From Neurospora tetraspora (lineage: Eukaryota > Ascomycota > Sordariomycetes > Sordariales > Sordariaceae): a stretch of 64,000 nucleotides of DNA. Below, in pieces: positions 33,394 to 45,236 of the stretch; position 1 is the stretch's first letter, and every line of letters begins with the position of its first letter. Where the stretch lies: the NCBI RefSeq assembly GCF_033439725.1, contig NW_026944384.1:5704001-5768000 (forward strand), in the 5' to 3' direction. The notes below the pieces were generated by a model. That model ran no database searches, was not told the origin of the DNA, and saw nothing but the letters and a program-made list of their open reading frames with translations. A program made the position numbers and the translations under genes.

Positions 33394-35370
33394 ATGAGCG
33401 ACAAAAGGACGGGCATCACTGTCTTCTCTGGAGGTATATCCGCCTGAAATCAGCCATCAACTTCCCCAGACTTTCCCACGTTCTTCCACCCCCAATCTCC
33501 CATGGGGAACCTTGTTGGTCACTGGAGCTAACAACAAACCGCAACAACTCAAAAGGCACCGCCGCCAACAGTCTTGTTGATGTGTTCAACAGGATCATTG
33601 AAAAGAAGAATTGCCGACTTAACTACATCATTCCCATCAGTGACAATGGAGGAAGTTCGTCCGAGTTGATCAGGTTCATTGGAGGGCCAAGTGAGTGAGC
33701 CCCTTTCTGTCTGTCGAACGAGGGCTAATGATGATACAGGTGTTGGTGATATCAGGAGTGAGTTTTCTAATCATATCCAAGGAGTCTCTGTATCTTCTCA
33801 CTAACACACCCCAGGTCGTCTGGTCCGCCTCATCCCCAACCCCTCCAACGACCAAGAAAAAGCCGCCCTCAAAGCGCTCTTCGAGTACCGTCTCCCCGGT
33901 GACCCCTCGAAAGCCCGTATTGAATGGCTTGACATGGTCGAGGCCCGCCACCTCCTCTGGGCCTACATCTCCTCTCCCAAACGAGAACTCATCCGCTCTA
34001 TCCTCAACACCTTGAACCTCGAGATCGTCAAGCGAACCCGACCAACATCCACCTTCAACTTCGCCGAAGCCTCCATCGGCAACATGTTCCTGACCGGCGC
34101 CCGCATCTTCTCTGGCTCCTTCGAATCAGCCATTTACCTGCTCTCCATGATCTGCTCCATCCCGCCCAACGTCAACGTCCTCCCCGCCATCAACTCCAAC
34201 TTCACGCACCACATCTCCGCCGGCCTCGGAGACGGCACGACCATCGCGGGCCAGGTAGCCATCAGCCACCCGAGCGCTCCCACCGCTTTGCCAGATGACG
34301 TTAAGATCTCTCTGGCAACACCCTCTTTCCCTCCACTCTTGCATGGGGGACACGGGCACGGCGCTCCTTCATTTTTTCACCCCGCTGCCATGGCTATGGC
34401 TATGCATGACGGCGGCAGCAACAAACTCCCATTACCTCAGCATTTGACCGTCCCATCTGGATCTGGATCCACCTCCACCGTCCCTTCTTCCTCCGTGACT
34501 ACTACTTCCTCCTCGGTGGTCACAACCACCACCACCACCCCAACCAAATCCTCTTTCCCCCCCTCCAAACCTCCAGGGCTAACCCGCGCCCGCTCCCAAA
34601 CCGAAACCGAAGACGCCTCCCTCCCCGGCTCTCTCCCCTCCCTCCGCACCCAAAACATTTCCTTCAGCAAATCCGATTCGGACGAAGCCGATCAATTGAG
34701 CGCGGGAATAGAAAGGGTGTGGTACATCAACCCGTACGGCCACGAGATCTGGCCGAACGCGAACCCCAAGGTGATCGATGCGCTTGCAGCGACAAAAATG
34801 GTGGTGTACAGTATTGGGAGTTTGTGGACTAGTATTGTGCCTAGTTTGGTTTTGAGGGGGGTTGGGGAGGCTTTGGCTGGGGAAGAAGAAGAAGAAGAGA
34901 CAGAAGATGGGGAGGGTGGCGTGAGGAAGGTGTTGGTCTTGAACGCCACGATTGATCGTGAGACGGGACCTAAGAGCAAGCCGATGACGGCAACGGATTT
35001 TGTGAGGGCCGTGGCGAAGGCGGGGGAGCAGTCACGACGTTCGGACCCGAGTTATCACCCTCACCCTCATGGTACGGAGGACAACGATTCCATTGAGGTC
35101 GATGGCGATTTGGATGCCACCTCCAAGGAGGGGAAGTTACTAAGGAAATACGTCACCCACCTGATTTACCTCGACGGACAACAAGTAGTAGGCGGAGGAC
35201 GACTGGCGAGGACGGGGACGTGGAACGCGCCGAAAGTGGATGTGAGGGAGTTGGAAGGGTTGGGGATTAAGTGTGTTGGGGTGGAGGGGAGAGTGCAGGA
35301 GGATGGGAAGGAGGTTAGGTATGATGAGGGAGGGTTGGGGAAGGCTTTGGAGGGGATTATCGATGAGTGA
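33394..35370 (+). CDS. CofD/YvcK (UPF0052)-family protein
   Basis: Four exons: 33394-33433, 33556-33690, 33740-33757 (18 nt) and 33815-35370, 582 residues. Every junction has a GT donor and AG acceptor, and together they build the family's N-terminal signature. The parts are VFSGGTAANSLVDVF (residues 10-24), PISDNGGSSSELIR (40-53) and SVGDIRSRLVRL (59-70, the GDxRxxL motif), which runs across the microexon. IGNMFLTGARIFSGSFESAI and LPAINSNFTHHISAGLGDG follow. CofD-fold proteins bind a nucleotide or nucleotide sugar. Bacterial YvcK tunes carbon metabolism and wall synthesis, and archaeal CofD makes coenzyme F420. The fungal branch is poorly understood, so the substrate is unknown. A low-complexity Ser/Thr/Pro insert lies at about 270-370. 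Confidence 0.85.
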
Positions 35371-35394
35371 ACTGAATAACTGATGGGGGAAATC

Positions 35395-36230
35395 TTAATG
35401 GGTTCTTAAGAGAGTGAGTGGGTTCTGAAATAACCGTGGTAGAAGAGTGAGCCAAGTAAGTTCATGGTAATTAATGGTAATGTTTTCTTGCCCCCCTACC
35501 TAGTGATGTTAGTGAGGCAGGCTTGTGACTTGAGGTTAAGGTGACGAGGAAGTATGGATGACATTGATGGAGGGACAGACAGGGAGGGAGTTGGTGACAT
35601 GATAGATCAGAAAAGAGAGAAACATCAAGTCCTAAAGTAGACGGAACATTTGACAGATAGGTAGGTATTCCCCGTGGCTCTTTTGTATCGATTAGTATAG
35701 ACTATATGTACGGTTCCAATTGCCATTTCGAACAATCGGTTGAAAGTGAACCATGATGGTGAGGCAACTACTGACAACTGGAGGGCATTATTGTTGAGTG
35801 ATACTGGTGAGAAGTAAAGTGGGTGGTGATTTAGTGAGTGGTGAGTGAGTAGCTTCTGAGAAGAGAGTGGTGGTAGTGGTGTGGGGCGGTAGAAGTGATA
35901 AGTTAGTAGTAATGATAATGTGTTTTCCTGCCCCCTGGTGATCTCGGTGAGGGTTGAAGTTTTGAGGTTCGGAAGTTCACAGGAAGTACCTAGGGATGAC
36001 ATGTTTTTCTGAATAATTTGAACGTTTTGGTTATGGAGGAAATTGTAGAACGATAGATAGATAGAGGGAGGAGATATATTGTTCTAAAGTAGACGGTTGA
36101 TCGATATTGAATCACCGCGTGGCTTTCGCTTCTATTATACACGTACGGTCCAGGATTCCAGTTCCCATTTCGAACAATCGGTTGATAGGTAGTGAAAAAT
36201 GAAGATGATGAATAGTGAGACAAACTGATA
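35395..36230. repeat. Diverged tandem duplication, offset about 450 bp
   Basis: Copy 1 lies at about 35395-35780 and copy 2 at about 35845-36230. Shared blocks in the same order include CTAAAGTAGACGG (35632 and 36084), CCATTTCGAACAATCGGTTGA (35723 and 36165), TGCCCCC with a following TGAGG, and GGTAGAAG near the start. The offset between blocks varies from 440 to 452, so several small indels separate the copies. Confidence 0.75.
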
Positions 36231-36511
36231 ACTCACCATGCCACCACCTCTATTTACCAACCCAACGACCAGAATCCAAGGTCGAGACGGACAGCTGAGG
36301 CGAACAACTGTCGGTAGAACTACTCACAACGGTCTCCGAGGAATGTGATCCAACAAGTACGAACTAACAAAAATCGATAGGAGGCGATCCGCCCGTCTAC
36401 TTCAGCTCATCATCAATCCCACCCGACCACCGACGGTCCCGGTCCGAACCTTGTCCCGTCTCTCTACGAATGATATGATATATGTTGCTGCGTTGTAGGA
36501 TCTCCTATGTA

Positions 36512-36556
36512 GGATTTGCTGGATTTGCTGGATTTGCTGGATTTGCTGGATTTGCT
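36512..36556. repeat. 9-bp minisatellite, five units
   Basis: GGATTTGCT is repeated five times without change. A diverged flanking unit starts before it. It lies in the non-coding spacer. Confidence 0.9.
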
Positions 36557-39126
36557 AGAATTTTTTGCAAGAACTGCAAGTTGCCGTCTGTATCACCCAC
36601 CCACTCTGCTGTTTTGCTGACTGTGTGCGTGTGCGTGTGCATTTGAGCTCTCCCGCTTGAAGGCCTGGAACCTTTCCGCGGCAGCAAGCAGGCAGCGGGA
36701 AGTTACGTGGGTGTAGTCTAGTTTGGTTACGGAGAGAGGGAGAGGATCATACTCTGTATAATCTCTGAAAGATGTGTGTTTCAAAACGTGCCAAATTCCG
36801 GAAGATTTTAAGCACACGAGAATCGCAGAATGATCGCCTTCTCTTCTTCTGAAGCCCAAAGCCTAAAGCACCCACGAGTGTGAATACCATTGCCATTGGT
36901 CGGGGGCCTACAGCTTGCCTACAGGCCAGGTCCTACTCCTGCCATATCCCCAAAGCCCGGTTTCCCGAGTCTATACGGTACTACTGGTACGTGGTTGTTG
37001 AAGGTAGGTAAATCACGGGAGTGCCCTTCGGAGGATTGGACTGGATTAGATGAAAGAAGGAGGTATGACATGGGAAGAAAGGAACGATCTTCTGATGTTG
37101 AGACCAACGAACGGACTGAAGATTTTATATGAATATTTCGGATGAATTGGTGATAGTGCAGTTGATGATGACCTCTGCTCCGTGATGTATAAGTGCACAA
37201 CAACCAAGCACAAAGATGAGAGAAATCACACCAACGAGGAGACCTTTCCGGGTTCTCGGTCAGTCGGCAACATCAGGCTGTCCGCCCCGTCCTGCCTGTC
37301 CTACAGTCCTCCTTGTCCGCCTGTCTCCAACCGAACTTCCGATTCCGATACCTTGGCCTGTATTGCGCTGTTGTGCACTCTATTCTAGCAGTCAGTCTGT
37401 CAGTCAGGCTGTCTCTGCCGTTACCTGAAAAAGGCAAAATGGGTAGAGCATGGGCAAGGCTCTTTGCTGTGTTGCGTGAATGAGCTGTTGTGTGAGAGAT
37501 AGGTATATGTTGGTGGAACGAATTGTGAGAGTGTAGGTTCAAGGGTTCACAAGTCAAGTCTTTGACTCGATTGGGCAAGTTGTTTTTGGTGAGCCATGTT
37601 CGCCTTCTTCAGCTGCCTCGTTCATCTATAGTCGTGTAGTTGTCCGAGTCGCTTCGTACGGTCGGGAAGATTGCAGTATCTGAGCCGGGAGGATTGCGAT
37701 ATTTGATGTTTTATGCAGAGAGGGGAGACAAGCATGGCAGAACTACCGGCACATGCAGATACTTGTCTCGAGGCGAGGCTCTGGGCTCCAAGCTTGAAAC
37801 AGCTTGTTTTGGATATGCCGAGGTGAGCATAAGCGGTTCCTCGCTTTCAGTGATTGCAGCCTTGTTTTCTCATTCTTTCTCGTTTGGGCGTTCTTCCATG
37901 GCTTGTCGATTTTCATCCGTCTGCTTTTAAAGAGGTTCGACTGTCCGTTTGGTTTCTGCTGAGATGACGAGATCGTCACGGATTGTTGTCCATGTTGATC
38001 AGTCACACGTGGGATATGAGGATTGAGTTGGCCAGCCAACACACTCTGAGGCGGTCGACACGGGGATCGTTTGCACGGAAAGGCTCCCAATTCATAGGTC
38101 GTCGTGGTAACTGGAAAACGAACAAATTGGGGGAATGAATCTCTGAATGGATTCATTGGATACCCGATTAACCGGAGACTGAAGCGAGGCGTGTCCCCAC
38201 GTGAGGGGTCGGGGGTCGGGGCTCCTGCCGGGGGACTGTCATCTGACACTAGCACGGTTACGGTATTTGGGTGACGCGGCGATAAGCACTGCCTGCCCGT
38301 CTACAAGTCCTCAACAACCTACCGCTATCTGCATTTATGTAGGCACTGCAGGCTTCTACAGGTGACGACGGACGATACCGCGGCTTGCTTGGTCTTTTCA
38401 GTGCGAATTAAGGCGCCATCATCACTCGCCCGCCTCGCAGTTTTGGCAGTCGGCAAACTCGGGCAAGCCCGCAGGCCCTCCAAATGGCGACGTATCGTTG
38501 TGTTTTCGCCCCTCAGAGAAGCTCAAGGCAGAAACAGCCAGGATCCTGACATGTTCGCATACGTTGATGATTATTGCAAATTGATTGCGTAGGAAAGCGG
38601 GCTCTCGAGAGGTTGGTCAGAATGAAGGAAGACGGTCAGTGCAGTGAGACAAGCCCAGCTCCTGATTGGCTGTTGTCGTATTTCGGGTAATGATGTGTAA
38701 CATTACACACTCGGCACCTGGACAATGTTAGTGCTTAGCCAGGCGTCTTTCTAACAGCTCTTTGCGTACTCTCCTACCACTGACCGCTTCCAGTTTGCTA
38801 GTGTATTAATACCTGGAGCCGCACGTCTGTTAACTCGGACATGTACCTGCCCTGTGCAAACTTACCTCTAACCGGAACGGGAACTGAACGATGATCGAAG
38901 GCGTCCTCGGTTTTACACCGCGCACTGCAGCACAGTATCTGTACTAACGGACACCCGCCAACGTGAGGCAACTACTATTAGAGCCCGGCACTACTCCAAA
39001 CTCGCCTGCCCAGCTTCCTCTTTCTCTCTTTCCACCATCACAGCTAGAGCTCATCTCTGGCCTCGTTCATCACAACTCGGCAATCATCGTCAAATCCAGC
39101 TTCCAGCCTGCTTCATCAATTTGACT

Positions 39127-39255
39127 GTAAGTTGACCTTTCACATTCAAGCGTTATTCGCCAACCCGTCGCAGTTTTGGACACCGCCTCGGTTGTGGTCC
39201 ACTACACTCGTGTCGGATTGACGTCGAGGAATGACCTAGGACCTCTCTCTAACAG
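39127..39255 (+). other. Possible leader intron 1 of NBR1
   Basis: Donor GTAAGT at 39127 and acceptor CTAACAG ending at 39255 lie in the CT-rich leader upstream of the NBR1 ATG. The call is from splice signals only. Confidence 0.4.
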
Positions 39256-39331
39256 GCTCCCTCCCATCAGAATCCCTTCATCGTCAACCATCAACAACAC
39301 CGCATCAGGCGGCTGTCAGCAACGGACCACA

Positions 39332-39643
39332 GTAAGTTAGCACTTTGCGGTGAATGATCTGCACCTTCCGTTCTGTTTCGATACACACCGTTTTCGTTTT
39401 CGCTGTCGTTGTTGTTGTCGTCGTCGTGGTCTTGTCCTGTTTCGGTTCTCGCTGTTGCTGGCTCAAATGATGGCCTTCCCTTCTGGTGCCCATTCAGTGC
39501 TGTTGCTGTGGCGGGTTTAGCGCTACCTTTACCGCCTATCGTACCATTTATTAAGAGTCCCTGCATCCCGCTTATTGTCCCCTTCTTCGCACCCGACCTT
39601 TGGACTAGACCTTTGACTAACACATCCATCTTCAATCATTCAG
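39332..39643 (+). other. Possible leader intron 2 of NBR1
   Basis: Donor GTAAGT at 39332, branch-like GACTAACAC near 39615 and acceptor CAG at 39641-39643, ten bases before the ATG. The 312 nt between them hold GTT/GTC repeats (39405-39430) and upstream ATGs that splicing would remove from the leader. Confidence 0.45.
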
Positions 39644-39652
39644 TCCGGCATC

Positions 39653-42328
39653 ATGGCGGCACCACCAGGCCCTGATACCCTCATCACCCTCAAGGTGGTA
39701 TATGATGGTGAGCCTACTCGTAGGTTCAAGCTCCCGCTCCGCGACCTAACTGCTAGCTCGCTGGAGACCAAGGTACGTCATGATCCCCTTTTCTGCAATA
39801 TACGACATGTCCACTGACCTTTTGACCAGTTGCGTGCCCACCTGGAGATCCCCGCCGAAACTACCGCCATCTTCGAGCGGTATTCCGATTCTGCTGGGAC
39901 ATACCTCACACTTGATCCCGCCAACACTTCGGTGTACAAACAGCTGTTCCGCGCGGCCAAGGCGAAGCAGAAGCTTAAACTGCGTGTTACCCGTGCCATG
40001 GCAGAGACGCCTGCCCAGGCCTCCACCCCCGAGGCCCACCAGGACACCACAACGGCACCCAAGCCGGCCTCGGTCGAAGCCGAACCCACAGAGACAGAGG
40101 GCGATGCTTCAGCGTCAAACCCCACTAGTCCCGTGTATCAAGAAACCACCGAGGTCATCGAGTCAATTGAGACTGACGCCACACCCAGCTCACCCAGCAA
40201 AACTTTCGAGTCTCTCCAGGCTCAGCGCTCCGACATCATCACGCGCGTCAACAAGGCCATGGACCGTATCGAGGATCTTCAGTCCCGCCTGCCCTTCGGC
40301 CGTGCCGCCAGTGAGGCTTCTATGCCTATCAGCGCCCTCTCGCACACGGGCACCCAGGAGTCGACCCGTTCCGGCTATGCCGTCTGCTGCAACAGCTGCG
40401 ACCGGACCATCCCCTACGAGCATTACCACTGCTCCATCTGTGACGACGGCGATTTTGATCTCTGCCCTGACTGCTACAACAACAAGGGTGTTACTTGCCA
40501 CCACTATGATCACGTCCTGACCAAGCGCTTCATTAGCAATGGCTCCATCACTACCGTTGACACCATGTCTCGCGCATATCCCCCCATCGTCAACCAGGAG
40601 AGACTCGCACAAGCCAAGGCTGCAGAGGAACGCCTTGGTGAAGCTCATGCCGAGTATATGGCCATGCTCCAGCAGGCTGAGTCCCAGAAGGCCGCCCTTC
40701 AGAGAACGAACGAGATTCTGGCTCAGGCCAAGGCTGAGAGCTGGAGATCTTCTCACCCTTCTCCTCCCGTTTCCCGCTACGAGAGCGTCCTTCCTTCCGT
40801 CGAGTCTTACTCACAGGTAACTCTGCGCACCTGCAACTGCTGCATTCAAGACTTGCCCGAGGCCGAATTTGTCCATTGCCAGACATGTGACGACTTCGAT
40901 CTCTGCAAGGTTTGCTTTGCCAAGAATCGCCACGGACATCACCCCAAGCACGCCTTTTCCCCTCTTGTACCAGGCACTTGTATGGAGGCGGACGTAAAGA
41001 GCCGTCTCGCTCCGGGCCGCAACCAACTTCACCACGCTATCTGCGATGGCTGTGACAAGGACATCCGCGGCGTTCGTCACAAGTGCCTTCAGTGCCCCGA
41101 CTGGGACTATTGCTCAAACTGCTACGAGTCAGCTTCATTCATCCATGCCAATCATCGCTTCGTCCCTATCTACGAGCCACTCGAGCCTGCCAACATTTGC
41201 CCTGTCCCGCGCGCTCTTACTCACGTCGGAGTATGCTGCGATGGCCCGCTGTGCAACAACAACCGCCCTGGCTATACCTACATTGTTGGCGACCGCTACA
41301 AGTGCGCTGTTTGTGACGATGTGGACTTCTGCGCCAAGTGCGAGGCGAGCCCCGCCAACACTCACAACAAGACCCACCCCTTGATCAAGTTCAAGACTCC
41401 CGTTCGTAACGTCAATGTCACGACTACCGGCGAGCATGAGAATGGACGCAGGATGCCGGCCATGGGTGATCGGCCGCGTCCTTGCCGTCGCGTTACCACT
41501 TCGCGTGCCACAGGCACCGAGTCGTTCCAGCCCAGCGTCATGACTGTGGTTGACGTAAAGCCTTCTGAGCCTGCTCCCGCTGTAAAGACCGAAGAGGCCA
41601 AGACCCCGGCTCCTGTGTATGTCGCTACATATGTGCGAGACAAGGTCGTTGATGGTACCGTTTTCGGACCTGACCACGTCTTTGAGCAAACCTGGGTCGT
41701 CCGCAATGACGGACCCACCCCCTGGCCGGCTGGATGCTTTGTCAAGTACCTTCATGGTGAGTACATGGGTCATGTAGACCCAGCTCACCCCACTGCCACC
41801 GGTGACCTCGAGTCTTGCTTGCAATCCAACGTGTGCGAGCATCCGGTGGCTCCTGGTGAATCCGTGCCCTTCACGGTTCTTCTCCGGAGCCCTTCCAGGG
41901 AAGGCAGACATTTGTCGCACTGGCGGGTGTCCACGAAGCAGGGCCTCATGATTGGCCACAAATTGTGGTGCGATGTTGTGGTCAAGAAGCCCGAGACCGC
42001 TCCCGAGGAGAAGGTTCGGGCCCCCGCCAAGGTAGAGGATCTCGAGGAGAACATGGCCAAGCTCAACATTGAGCCCGAGACCAATGACGCTGTCCCGATT
42101 GATCATAGTCAAGTGGTCTTCCCCAAGCTCGACAAGGAGTCGCCCTCTGCTAGCGTTCATCAGGAGGACGCTCAGTCTCAGGCCGAGTCTCGCCCCGAGG
42201 AGGAGGATTACGAGGAGTGTGAAGATGTCGAGTGGGACGAGGATGAGTCCGAGTCCTTCATGACTGATGAGGAGTATGACATCCTTGACGCCTCGGATGA
42301 GGAGTCTGTTAGCGGCCCCAGGAAGTAG
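39653..42328 (+). CDS. NBR1: NBR1-type selective autophagy receptor
   Basis: Two exons, 39653-39772 and 39830-42328, give 872 residues. The 57-nt intron (GTACGT donor, CAG acceptor) falls inside the PB1 domain (about 10-95). Four ZZ zinc fingers follow, at about 225-270, 373-416, 442-485 and 507-560, each with paired Cys-x2-Cys and a DFDLC-, DWDYC- or DVDFC-type core. A coiled coil lies at about 295-345. The NBR1-specific FW domain is at about 645-760 (TWVVRNDGPTPWPAGC). The acidic C-terminus carries EEYDIL (Y856 to L859), a good Atg8-interacting motif. The number of ZZ fingers and the single FW domain fit filamentous-fungal NBR1, which links cargo such as peroxisomes or aminopeptidases to phagophores. 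The ATG at 39653 gives an intact PB1 start. Confidence 0.92.
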
Positions 42329-43261
42329 TTTTGCTTTGCGAACCTTGCGTCGGGGTCAGGAATTTGCGATGGGAACCATGGATAACGGAGTGCTTGGAAG
42401 GATTGTTTTGTCGGGTCACTTGGGTCAATTGATGGGTGCTTTTATTTGCTAGTTTTCTTTCCTTGCCTTTGTTAACGTAACCTCGTTGTCGTGGAATTTC
42501 TCCTCTCCTATTATCATCTGTTAAATCTCTGCTTTATGTGATAAGTCTTAAAGACAAGTGTCTAATGAGAAATCAAGTGATAAGTTGAAGGGTCTGGTGG
42601 CGTTGGTGGTGTTTTCGCCGCTGCACATCCAGTCTCATGTCCGGATGTTCTTGAAGGCTTGAATTCACCACTTGTCCATCTAGATCTCACTTCTCTTGTA
42701 ACTCGTTATGATCACTCTCAGATTGTGTTCAAATAGCTGGTATATGTTAGAAACAAATGAAACAAATGGACGCTGTTCCCGTTATTCAAATTCTAGGTAC
42801 ATTCGGATCGCCGGCCATACAACGACACGACCGTGTGATAGCTTCAGTCATGTTCGAACGTAACATCGTGGAAAACTTTCTTCTTATATATAAATCATGT
42901 AGTCTAAGCTGTTCCATCAAGAACGAACATGGCATGGATGGCTCTTGCTCCGTTGTCGACTTAAACTCATATCGTACAAACATGTGATCTCACCACAAAC
43001 TACTCCTGATCATAAAGTGATGATGGAAAAGCATCAGAAACCAGTGTTGGTTGATACGCCTCTTAGAAAGCTTGCTGCCTTTAGTCCCATTCAGCAATCC
43101 ATAAAACGAAATGACTTATACCTTATCTTCGCAAGTAATGTTCGCCCAAGAAAACGCCTCGAAACACCTTACACCATACCAACCAATTACCATCCATCCT
43201 ACCGGCGCGCCTAGCGGAGACACCGATGTTCTTGAAGCCCCTGCCTTGATCTCAACCCATT
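42329..43261. other. Convergent 3' spacer
   Basis: This is the 0.93-kb region between the stops of NBR1 and the RAD52 gene. It is AT-richer than its surroundings. I see no gene. Confidence 0.55.
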
Positions 43262-45236
43262 CTAGGCCACCCTCTGCCTCTTAACCTCCGGTCCACTACC
43301 AGCGGCCCCCGCTGCCGTAGCATTCGACGTATTAGCCGACATGTCAGTCAACGGGACTCTCCCACCGTTCCCACCGTTACCAGCAGAAGGAGCCGCCGCA
43401 TTACCTCCCGTCGTCGACCCTGCTGCCGTGTTCGCCGCTGTCGTCGTCGCCACTGCACCATCACCATTACCACCATCCTTGGTCTGACCAGCAGCACCTC
43501 CTCCTCCTCCCATAGCAGTAGCAGGCCTTTTCATCGTCAACGGCCGATACTGGTTCCTGTTGGCACTAGGACTACTAGAGAAACCTCCCGTGCCTGGCGC
43601 ACCGATCCGCCGTGTCTGATCAAGTTGGGGGTTGACGACGTTTGGCTTGCCCATGTTGTTTCCGGCGTTACCACCGCCCATCGGTGGCCCAGCACGAGAG
43701 AAACCTCCCGATGCTGAGCGTGCCTCGCTCATTGTTACTGGTCGTGATGCGGCCGGAGCAGCTCCCGCAGGTCTTGAAAACGACGTGCTCGGTTCAGCTT
43801 CTGTCTTGGAGGTAGTCTTGGCTGGAGGGACGTGCTGACCGTTTCTGGCCAAAGGCTTAGACTTGGTGTGATCGATGCCGGGCGTCTTGCGGATCGACGG
43901 ACTTTCGGCGTGAGGGTTGAATGCTAGACCGGGTTTCGGCGCGACTTGGCCGCTAGCCAAAGCCTCCTCCGGAAGTTGGGTCACAGCTTTAGCGGAGAAG
44001 AAGCCAACGGTTTCTGGGGCGGGAACTACAGCCGCACCTGCTTGGGGAGCAGGAGCGGCAGGAGCAGGCTTCTGTGGTGTCGTAAAGTTCGTAGCGTTAC
44101 TGGGATTGTTTGTGTTGCTAGAATTATTGACAGGTTGGCCCATAGGACGACTTTGGTTGTTGTTAAACTGCTGTTGTGGAGGCCGACTTTGGGCCCTCGC
44201 TGTAAATTGGTTGGAAGTCTGTGGTTGTTGTCGGGTGTTCAGGCTGCCTGTTGACCCTGATCTCGTCAGGGGTCGAGATTGTTGAGCCTGTGGATTGAGG
44301 TTAGTCAGTTGCTGGTGGACAGGCTTGTCGTTCAAGCTATTGTGCACAGGTTGTGGTACGACAACTTCGTCCGGATGGCCCTCATCGGCCATGTTGAAGT
44401 CGGCCTCATCAAGTTCTAGTACATCGTTAGCCAAGCCCAAAGTAGTGCGTGAGAGACCTTACCTCCAAGCAAATCCTCAAAAGACTCCTCATTCCCCAGC
44501 GCTGGTGGACGAGCGCCCGCCCCGACTGAGTCTACCTTCATGGCATCCGCCTCAACCGGCTCCTTCTTGACGAAATCCGAGTGCCGATGTAGGTTATCCT
44601 CCGCAAACTTGGTCGGCTCGACCTTCATCTTGGTGACCTTGGCCAAATACTGTTTGTCGTAGATACAGTTGCCCAGCACATTGCCAAACTGGCGCAGCGC
44701 GCGCTTCAGGGCATCCGTCGTGGCTTCCTTCTTGGCCTTCTCAAAGGCAGCCGCCTTGCCCTTGCAGTTCTCGATGTGACCGTAGCCGAGATCCTCGTGG
44801 AACGTTCCGTCGCGTAAGGTGACTCGCATAATAACCGAGATGCCCATGTTGATTTTCAGCGTCTGAGGATGCTCATCGACGAAGTCGACCTGAATATTCT
44901 GGATGCTGGAGGACCAGCCATTGAAGCCGAAAACCTCGTTCGCGAGCTGGATGCATTTTTCTGACGAGATGTAGTGGACTTTCTGGCCTGATGGGCCGGC
45001 GCGGCTCGACAGGTACTCGGGTCCTAGTTGTTTCTCGAGCCGGCTCTGTAGTGTAGCGATCTCTTGGGCCGTGTATTCGCTAATTCGCCGTTGTGGTTCC
45101 TCGAACGGGTTGGTGATGAGTTTGTGTTGGTCGCCGATTCTGAAGAAGTGTCAATGGGGATCACCGTCGCTGGAAGGCCGCGAGCGAGACACGCGGTTGA
45201 CACGGGTCGATAGCAGAGGTAAACATACGCAGGCAT
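43262..45236 (-). CDS. rad52: RAD52 recombination protein (Neurospora mus-11 homologue)
   Basis: Three exons: 45236-45229 (only 8 nt, Met-Pro and two bases), 45139-44463 and 44415-43262, 612 residues. The introns are 89 and 47 nt. Exon 2 encodes the conserved annealing domain: NPFEEPQRRISEYTAQEIATLQSRL in the first part, then SRAGPSGQKVHYISSEK, LANEVFGFNGWSSSI, MRVTLRDGTFHEDLGYG and KKEATTDALKRALRQFGNVLGNC. This domain binds single-stranded DNA and anneals complementary strands. The C-terminal half is Gln/Asn/Pro/Gly-rich, includes ELDEADF just after the second intron, and probably holds the Rad51 and RPA contacts. It ends in a basic VKRQRVA. The 8-nt first exon is easily missed, but both its donor GTATGT and the acceptor after CTTCAG are clear. 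Confidence 0.93.

Larger units (their letters stand above)
35371..39652. other. Longest spacer of the window (4.3 kb)
   Basis: The spacer contains a diverged tandem duplication after the CofD gene (35395-36230), a 9-bp minisatellite (36512-36556) and the long NBR1 leader with two predicted leader introns. No open frame here has a recognisable domain. Frames such as 37743-38255 (minus) look like chance. Confidence 0.5.

Noticed and set aside
37743-38255. 170-codon minus-strand frame in the long spacer
   Set aside because: Composition looks random and there is no promoter, intron or domain support.
41135-42160. 341-codon frame antisense to NBR1
   Set aside because: It is a shadow of the strongly biased NBR1 coding strand. 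It has no motif of its own.
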